Below, in pieces: positions 56,561 to 64,000 of a DNA stretch of 64,000 nucleotides (position 1 is its first letter; each line of letters begins with the position of its first letter). A program made the position numbers and the translations under genes. The notes beneath the pieces are model-generated. The model was not told the origin of the DNA, did no database searches, and was given only the letters and a program-made list of their open reading frames with translations. The DNA comes from Eutypella sp. D-1 (Eukaryota; Ascomycota; Sordariomycetes; Xylariales; Diatrypaceae): the NCBI GenBank assembly GCA_023313575.1, contig JAJTTP010000001.1, positions 1,426,001 to 1,490,000 of the forward strand, given 5' to 3'.

Positions 56561-58325
56561 CCGGCCTGCCATACGCAGCGAAAGGCGAAGGGGCAAGACA
56601 CACCACGCACACACGTAGGCACCGTACTCGTCGTATTATAGCCCACCGAGGTATCCTGACCAGTAAGAGGCGATGTGATGCCAGCCCGCCAGCCCGCTCT
56701 GGCGTCGAAGATTGCTCGCCGCTAGCTGCGGGTGCGAGAGTATAAGATTCGGCGTCCCGGAGGAGATGGTCTGCATCCTCGTCCCACGAGCCTCTCGTAG
56801 ACTCTGATGCTGGGATAACTAGTAATGTTATAGAAAAAGCCCATAACTTCCATCTGCCTATACGGCGGCTAGTAGTAACGTTGAAAGGAGAGAGTATTGT
56901 TTAGGATTAGGCTGGTATATCAAGTTTACAAGGCTTTTACTTCCATCTTCCTTACGCCATTACATTGCGGAGTTCCTGTCCTACCCTCGCATGGGAAGGG
57001 GATCCGAGCCTTAGGACTGGGAAGAAGCCAGATAGACATACCCTAAATCTAACACTTTTCTGAAAACCCCCATAGTCGTTAAATACTTGAATCTACAGTT
57101 GAAAGCCTAGAGTAGGTCATGGAAGTATAGCATATAGAAAAGATCCAACATTGTTTGAAGTCAAGCTTGGGTAACTTATGATGACACGGAGCATCTCGTC
57201 AAAGGACACCACATCCGTTCTTAAGTTGTAGCAAATACATCACCGAGCAGAACACCAATATGCGACCTCATCGATTGACCTACGGGAGAGGTAGTTATGG
57301 TGTAGAGTCTAATGATGGGTACAGCATTGGCTACTTAGGTATATAGCTCCGACTCGAGCAGCGGCCCCTCCCTGTAAATGCACGCATGACGTCCTTCTTT
57401 TGTAAATAGAACGGCGGTGCCTCGATCGAATGCCGGCGCAGATAGGGCGTAATTACTGCATAAGATCGCCCTCTGCTCGGAGGCTCGCCGTCTGCGCCCA
57501 CCGTGGTTTCCGATTTCTGTTCTTTCCACTCTAAGAGATATGAAAGTTTCTCTCCGCGTTGTCACGAATGAAGTCGACAGTCGAATCAATAGTTAAGCGT
57601 AGAATAGTTCAAACTACCTTCCTAGGTAGTAAATAGCTAGACTGCTCAGGCGCACCCGGGCCTACCTCACTGCGAAGTATCCCCGAACGCCGAGGACGCA
57701 CAGACTGAGAAGGGGGGAATGTGGTGTGTAGGAATATTCTTAGACTGTGATGTAATGCATGATTATACAGCATGTTTTTTGAGTTCGAGGTAGCCTGCTT
57801 GCCTGTCAACTTTAGCACGTGTTTGTCGAAAGTTAGTGTCTCAGTATGCGCCGCTTGTTACTTTTCATTCATGTGAAGGCCTAATCGATCTATTACCTAT
57901 GTAGAGGTATTGCGTGTGGTTTGAGTACGAAACTTCCCCGGGTAGTGCAACCGACTTATGGGGATTTTGAGTACGTAAGATAATTAACTGGCTCTCGCTT
58001 ACTTTTACGTGCCATAAGTGACGAAACGCATAGACTCGCCCGGTAGGTCGAAAACATCGTTTTACATTACTGCTTGCAAGGACTAGAGAGCGTATGTAAC
58101 ACCAGGACCATCCTATTGGCCTTATGTGTTTGTCCCACACGGGAGCTCACGCAATCGTGCGCTACCGTTACGCCGATTGGGAGAGGAGCGAGGGGGTGGG
58201 AGAAATGAGGCACGGACGGGAGTTACGGGCGATAACTAATTGCAGCAGAAAACTGTCCCGCCGCTATGCGTGCTGCTGTTGTTTGTTGCCCGGGCTTTTC
58301 ACCAAACGCAAGACCATGAAGCAAT

Positions 58326-58366
58326 ACATGCCGTGCTATGCCGTGCTATGCCATGCCATGCCACCC
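58326..58366. repeat. Short tandem repeat of ATGCCGTGCT / ATGCC
   Basis: Two 10-base units ATGCCGTGCT followed by shorter ATGCC copies, in intergenic DNA. Confidence 0.75.
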
Positions 58367-58719
58367 ACTCTATGACGAGCCCAGCTCCTCCGCCAGCGCG
58401 CAGTTCTCTCTCGCCGCTTTAACTCGGATTGACCCATCCGCTGTCGTCAGAGTGAGTTAGCCCTTATGGCGTAACGGTCTCAGATGCGCCGTCTATACTG
58501 TAATGAGCACGTGGCGACGCCGTGGAACCATGATGAAACGCGCTCCATTCATCCCATGTTGCTTAGTTCTGACGGGGCACGGGGATCGGACACGGTTCGA
58601 GAAGATCAGTCCCCCCGAGTTTGCACGCCGGCCCTCCGGGCGGCTTGTTCCACTTACCTCTCCTCTTCCAGCGGATGAGCTAGGGATGCGGGATGGAAAA
58701 GGGCTTTCGGCGGTATATA

Positions 58720-58756
58720 AGAATGGACACAAGAATGGACACAAGAATGGACACGC
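58720..58756. repeat. 12-bp minisatellite, 3 copies
   Basis: Unit AAGAATGGACAC repeats three times without change, in intergenic DNA. It reads as NGHKNGHKNGH in one plus frame, but that frame shows no other sign of being coding. Confidence 0.85.
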
Positions 58757-61700
58757 GAGGCACGGAATGCCACACCGACCCCCCGCACATGCCGGGTGAT
58801 TTAGCCACGCTCAAAGTAGGGTATGAGAGGAAGTCCTACGATGGCAGTCGGACCTGAAGACTTATTCGATAAGGAAACTAAGACATTGTAAAAGAAACCT
58901 TTTGGTTGGGGGGTTCGTTCTAGACCGCATGTCGTACTACTCGAGAGCTGCTGCTGTGTGGATTTGGATGGTGTCAGATTGTCTCGAACTGGGATGCATG
59001 CCCCCCCTAGGCAGGACAGATCTTCGACGACACGCTATCTTGCAGCAGGCGGCGTCGGTGGCTTCCAACGGCTTTTCTCCAATGGCGAGACAGCAATCCT
59101 GAACACTCTGCAGGAGCCGAATGCACGAGGACCCCCATTATTCCATCCTCTCTCTACCCATTTGCCCATCCACCAACCCATCTACATACATACATAGCAG
59201 CATGCTCCTACATACTGTATGTAGTACCACTGAACCCCCCCCCCGGCCGGGGCGCTTTCCGGCGGCGGGCGGTCGTCCAAATCATGGATGCTACCGGGGC
59301 CCGCCGGGCGCTTTTTCAAGGGCCCATGGACCCCGTCCGTCAACCCCCCACACCTCCCCCCCGGTCACCGCCTGTTCCTCTCGCTGATGCGGGCCCCGTT
59401 GCTAATTTACGAATTCGATCTTTCTGGCTAACCACGCTGCCTGGGCAACGATCTCTCTCTCTCTAAAAAAAAAAGTTCTAGATATTGATCTAGACAATTT
59501 TTCGTCCGAGTCTTTTCGTATTGTTATCTGAGAAGGATGAGTTGTTCATATGTATACTAAGTGCTTCCAGAGTATAGTTCATTCCGTATTCGGTTCTCCC
59601 CACTACGACTACTATACGACTACCTGGGGTCAGTAAACTGCATATGCATATAAAAAAACATCAAACGATTGTTCCTGCTTGTCCTGTATTTACTTGGGGG
59701 GTTTTGTTGTGGTTGCGGGTTTGATTCTCGGGCGCGCAACGATAGGTCTCAAGAAGGAGGGGGTGGGAACAGCCAAGACACCGATTGGCATTTATATGTC
59801 TTCCCGCATACGATTGCATAGTATGTAGGGGGAAAAATAAACAAAGTAATAGCAAGCAAGCAGCCTTAAGTCGATCACGAATCCTTCTTAGCTGCGACTG
59901 TTTTTGGTGTTTTCATGGCAGAAGGAATATAGGTTATAGGTTTCAAGAGAATATCTGAGTACGGGTGGATTGGCGGATTGCCTTTCTCCTCTGAACCCCC
60001 CCTTTCCCCTATCTGTTAGCCCGATCCTCAGGGCCATCAGAGACCTAACTAGCTACTGATACCCACATGCAACCTTCATGCTCATTCATGCACGACCTCG
60101 CCAAGGGGAGTCACTAACTAAGGGGGAGGAGGGACTTTCACCGAATACATCATGGCCACCAGACAGCGAGCCCCCTTCTTCGGCTCAGGGGGATTCGTGC
60201 CGTAGATCGGGGAGGGGAGGCTACGATCTGGTTCCCCTTACAGGGAGAACATAAAGCGGTGTTGGTGTTGTTGATGCTGGTTTTGTTGTTGACCTTGTCG
60301 GATTTGTTGAATAGCATTGCACGTAAGGTGCTATGTGCGGTAGTAGCGTACGGCCTAACTAGCCCTCCCCCCTTTTTCCGTGTTAGTGCAATCAAAGGGG
60401 GGGGAGGAGGGGAGGACTATGATGTGCTTGGAATGGAGGTGCTGCTATATTCCCGAAGAGCACGTGCTGAATATATTGAGAAATTTCATTCTCGCGATCT
60501 TGCGACGTGGTACCGAGAGAGTAAACAGTTCTACATTGTGTAACATGTAGCAACCCCTACGTATACTACCTACAAGTAAGGTAAGCAGATTTTGATGAAG
60601 AACGAGAAGTACATACGCCGTAGTTACAGCTCAGAACGGCTTTCCAACTCGGTACCTAGGTCACGAAGCATAGGGCTGGATTGGGCATAGCTTCTCGGGA
60701 GGTGACCATCCAGCGGCCATTCAGCGGCCACCTAAGGGAGCATTAACCGAGTTCTCGAAACCTACAGGGCGCGTCTCGTGCGGCCCGGCGTTGTCTTGTG
60801 AGGCAACTCAGGTGCAACTCGGGTGCAGCAGGACCCCCTGTACTACCTACCTAACCTACCTACATACACATCTCCTACTAAAGTACCTTAGTACAGAGGG
60901 TTCCCAAAATGTCTGTCTCCAAAAATGTACCCCAGTATAGGCCCATTCGCCCCATGCACTTAAGCACTTAGCGCATCTAAGACAACTAAAAGATGCGCTA
61001 AACCTCCTCGTCCTTACCAGGCGGCCAGGTATGTATGTAGGTACCACCATCGCATCCCATCTTGCCTATTAAGCCTACAATCCCCTACAATCCACTTGTA
61101 AACCCATCTGCTTGCACCATCCATTTACATGCACTTAACTTACAACCTAACTACCTACTATCTACATACATACCTACACACCTACCTGGGCATTATCCCC
61201 AGATCATCACCAATCACCTTTCATCTTTTCACCCTATTCTTCCTGTCCGGAACCGCTCTTTTCCACCTTCAAGGCGAATGTACCTGGTAGTAATAGTAAT
61301 AGGAGTACTCCATACATAACATCGAAAGGTAACAAAGGAATAGTTACTCTACCTAGGTAGTACCTGCTTACCTACCTAGGTACCTACATACTTTAAGTAC
61401 TTAAAGAGTAAGTCGGTAGCCACCGGCTATCCACCTGGCCGCCTGGGCAAGTTAAAGCGGATCTCGACCCTTGTTTCCCTCTATCTGCCTCTTTTCTACT
61501 GTTACTGCTTTTTTATTATTATCGTGGTCGATCTTCGTGTCTTCTTTCCTTCTTTCCTTCTTTTTCTTTTCTTTTTTTGTCTTCCGTCCACCTCTAACGT
61601 TGGATCCTCGACGCATTGGGTTCTTAGTCTCTCAGGTCTCTCGGGTCCATCTTCTCAGCCTCTCTCTCCCGAGTCAACTTGATTCACATCAACGACGACA

Positions 61701-62642
61701 AACCCTTGCTTGTCTGTGCCCAGCCCAGGTTGTACTTTGAACTAGGGGAAACGTTCATTCCAAACACGCATTCCGTTACGCATCCCGGCGCCGCTCCCCT
61801 CCCTCTCGTCGGTCTTCCCGGTCTCCAAAAGGTCTCCAAATTCATGCGAGATGCCTCTCTTTCCCAGAAACGCAAAAGTAAACACATGATGATTACAGCT
61901 TTCGACTCTCTAACTTCGCTGATAGAGCACTGAGGAAAGGACGGAAACGGGATATTTGCAACTGTCACTTTGTACAAAATCAAACAGACAAGAAACCGCA
62001 GAGCCGCAAAGCTGCAAAGCCACAAACCACTAATCGTGAACTGCAACCTGCAAACCGGAAACTGGAAACTGGAAACTGCAAATCGCCGGGCTTAAATCCA
62101 CATCAATCAACTTGGGTACGACTTGGACCAACTTGAAGAAGTCGATCTGTATGCACAAAGTCGCACGACCGGTTTGGCCTTGATTGTTGATTGTTGATTT
62201 GTAACCCAACACAACTACTGCCGGTTTCTTTATTCTCTCCCCTCCCCCCCCCCCTACCGGAAGAGAAAACACATCCTTCTTGACTTGACTCCGGGGTTCT
62301 ACGACAGTCATCAATCAATTCCGCGGTCTCCATCAATTTCCATCAACCTCCAATTTCCAACCTTCACCAAACTTGCACCTGCCCCTCCAACGCGTTATGC
62401 CTACATGCTCCTGCCCTCCAAGCCACAACCTGAAACCTATACATTCCAAACAGTTGGCAGGAACTACTTTGAGCTTGTTCTCTTACCCACCTGGGCAGTC
62501 TGGTAGTCTGGTAGTCTGGCAGTCTAGCACTTAAATAACTGACAGACCCATCCCTTTCTATGCGTCTCCCTTAGAGAGTCTCGATTCGAGTTACTCTTAC
62601 TCGGAAGTTTCCCACACCCTCCCACCACTCACACTACTCACA

Positions 62643-63614
62643 ATGGAACCTGTACCCGAGACGGAGAGGATGGAGGAGTTTCGTTCCTCTCCTTTACCTA
62701 CTCCACGTTTACAACAACCCGCGCCGCTCATCATCAACAGCTCGGACCCCGCTCGCAAACCCCCGTACGTACGCAGGTCCACTGAGCCCTCCTCACCAAG
62801 CTCGCCTTCATGGGTCAGCGCTTCCATGTCTCTTCCGTACCGACCTCGAACGACCTCGCCCTTGTCCGGTATGCACGCTCGATCTAAGTCGACCAGTTTA
62901 ACTGTGCCGAGTATGGGCCGCACTCGGTCTATGCCTGGCTTAGACGGTGCTGGTCGCATAATCTACCCACCACTTGTACGCCCCTCGAGCCCGTCTAGAT
63001 CCCCGAGCAGGACCCGGACCCCGCGGAAGCCAGCCGACGAAAGCTTCCCACCAGACTCCCCTATACGTACTTCCGTGCTGGATGCCGAGAGGAGACATGG
63101 CGAACGAAGCAGCTCACCGATTCTGGGCATGCCTCCCTCAGGCCCCATGTCTTACGATCGTATCACAGCCTCCCCCCGATATGCATCGTACTCATCCACT
63201 GGTTCGACGTCCTCACTTCCCGGAACGCCTTTGAGCCTGGCCAGCACACCCTCCTCCAAACCCGAAACTATCTCCATTGGTTATGGATTTTCTTCTCATC
63301 CGCCGTCGTCCATGCCGTCCACCCCGACTTCTATCAGATCACGCAGCCCGAGTATCTCGAGTCTCGAGACGATCCCTGACTCGCCGGATGCCGAGGAGGC
63401 TGCTCTGGAGGCTGAGAGAATTGCCCAGTTGAAAGCTGCTGCTGAGGCCGCCGAGAAGGGTGAGACGGCGGAGTCCAAGGGACGCAGCAGCTTAGATGCC
63501 CCTTTTCGTGGTAGGGTTATAGGGAGCACCTCGAGGGACAAGCGCAAGAGATGGAGTGTTTGTGGTGCGGAAAGACGTGGCGATCTTGATCTGGAGACGA
63601 TCTGGGAAGACTGA
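62643..63614 (+). CDS. Basic Pro/Ser-rich fungal protein
   Basis: Single-exon 323-aa protein of the type annotated in other filamentous fungi as basic proline-rich protein; function unknown. The start ATG at 62643 is preceded by CACA. It is mostly disordered and rich in Ser/Pro/Arg: RRSTEPSSPSSPSW, RPSSPSRSPSRTRTPRKP, SRSPSISSLETIPDSPD. A charged helix (AEEAALEAERIAQLKAAAEA) precedes the C-terminal block RKRWSVCGAERRGDLDLETI followed by WED, which looks like the constrained part. Many SP/TP and RxxS sites suggest phosphorylation. No signal peptide or TM. It shares general composition, not clear homology, with the 987-aa protein at 43128. Confidence 0.83.
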   Translation: MEPVPETERMEEFRSSPLPTPRLQQPAPLIINSSDPARKPPYVRRSTEPSSPSSPSWVSASMSLPYRPRTTSPLSGMHARSKSTSLTVPSMGRTRSMPGLDGAGRIIYPPLVRPSSPSRSPSRTRTPRKPADESFPPDSPIRTSVLDAERRHGERSSSPILGMPPSGPMSYDRITASPRYASYSSTGSTSSLPGTPLSLASTPSSKPETISIGYGFSSHPPSSMPSTPTSIRSRSPSISSLETIPDSPDAEEAALEAERIAQLKAAAEAAEKGETAESKGRSSLDAPFRGRVIGSTSRDKRKRWSVCGAERRGDLDLETIWED

Positions 63615-64000
63615 GAACACTGTGCTGCTCTAGGGGACCCCGGTGGCGCGCCTAGAATGACAGCAGGCGGCAATGATGATATGACGCACGAGGATGAGCT
63701 CAAGTCGATTATGGCTAGCATTCATTTTTTTCACTGTTGATTCCTCGAACGGGGATTGGGGCGTTCTTTGAAGGTTGCTTTGATACCCTGTCGCATTTGC
63801 ATTTTATCGCCAGGCGAGGCATCCCAACATACATTGACAAGCATTTTTTGATATAGCGCAAGCAAGTTCTCTTCCTTGAAAGGCATTGATTGGGGTGGTC
63901 AGGCTTCCCGACTCCGGGAAGCGGCAATATCTCTCTGCTTTTTTTTAAGTCAACAGCACGCTCTATAGCATTCAATACAGAAACATGGTAACACGGAAAA
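63615..64000. other. 3' region after the Pro/Ser-rich gene
   Basis: Likely the 3' untranslated region of the gene ending at 63614, followed by unannotated sequence to the window edge. No gene seen. Confidence 0.5.

Larger units (their letters stand above)
56561..62642. other. 6-kb gene-poor tract
   Basis: No supported gene. It includes a GC-rich stretch with a CCGGCCGG palindrome at about 59236-59300, minisatellites at 58326-58366 and 58720-58756, and TACCTAGGTA copies at 61350-61359 and 61373-61382. From about 61080 to 62640 it becomes pyrimidine-rich (CTTC, ACCTACC), which is probably the promoter and leader of the gene at 62643. AACTGGAAACTGGAAACTGC repeats at about 62055-62078. Confidence 0.5.

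Noticed and set aside
59690..59745. tRNA-like T-arm (GGGTTTGATTCTCGG) with flanking GTTGCG/CGCAAC
   Set aside because: No matching D-arm, anticodon stem or acceptor stem at the right spacing on either strand.

Overview
This window is nuclear DNA of a filamentous ascomycete fungus, most likely a Sordariomycete. The evidence is genes split by short introns (GT donors near GTAAGT or GTATGT, CTAAC-like branch sites, AG acceptors), fungal-only families (Zn2Cys6/Fungal_trans regulator, Anp1-family mannosyltransferase, CGR1, PXB/DUF3818 PX protein), no operons, large gene-poor spacers, and many copies of the palindrome TACCTAGGTA between genes. I could not identify the species. I saw no CRISPR array, tRNA, rRNA gene, recognisable transposon or telomere repeat.

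Layout. Left third (1-28 kb): genes lie almost all on the minus strand. They are an MFS sugar transporter (594-2582), a cytidine deaminase (4428-5236), a six-to-eight-exon short-chain dehydrogenase (6024-7529), a plus-strand possible tubby-like protein (9044-9706), a membrane-anchored alpha/beta hydrolase (10193-11635), a C2H2 plus Zn2Cys6 transcription factor (12591-16469), a 3.7-kb spacer, a second SDR (20223-21597), and the succinate dehydrogenase flavoprotein (22935-25212). An unidentified plus-strand exon lies at 26907-27623. Middle (28-46 kb): a PX-domain lipid-binding protein (28857-32205), a coiled-coil single-TM protein (34736-35882), the rRNA-processing factor CGR1 (36879-37397), a roughly 5-kb gene-free stretch, and a long Ser/Pro-rich protein with an apparently spliced 5' leader (43128-46091). 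Right third (46-64 kb): the peroxisomal E2 enzyme PEX4 (48659-49373), a possible small gene (49936-50279), a Cys-rich type I membrane protein (50555-51544), an Anp1/Mnn9-type Golgi mannosyltransferase (52635-53821), an unresolved coding-like region (55128-56560), a 6-kb gene-poor tract and a basic Pro/Ser-rich protein (62643-63614).

The genes do not form a pathway or secondary-metabolite cluster. Most are single housekeeping genes (TCA cycle/respiration, pyrimidine salvage, ribosome biogenesis, peroxisome import, mannan synthesis) mixed with lineage-restricted fungal proteins. Exon joins were worked out by eye from splice motifs and reading frame. For the sugar transporter, cytidine deaminase, second SDR, PEX4, Cys-rich protein and mannosyltransferase, the joined lengths are exact multiples of three. 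I did not find a convincing new multi-gene system. The items most worth checking are the dispersed palindrome, the SDR lacking the catalytic lysine, the spliced leader with a short upstream ORF, the Cys-rich surface protein and the unresolved region near 55-56.5 kb.
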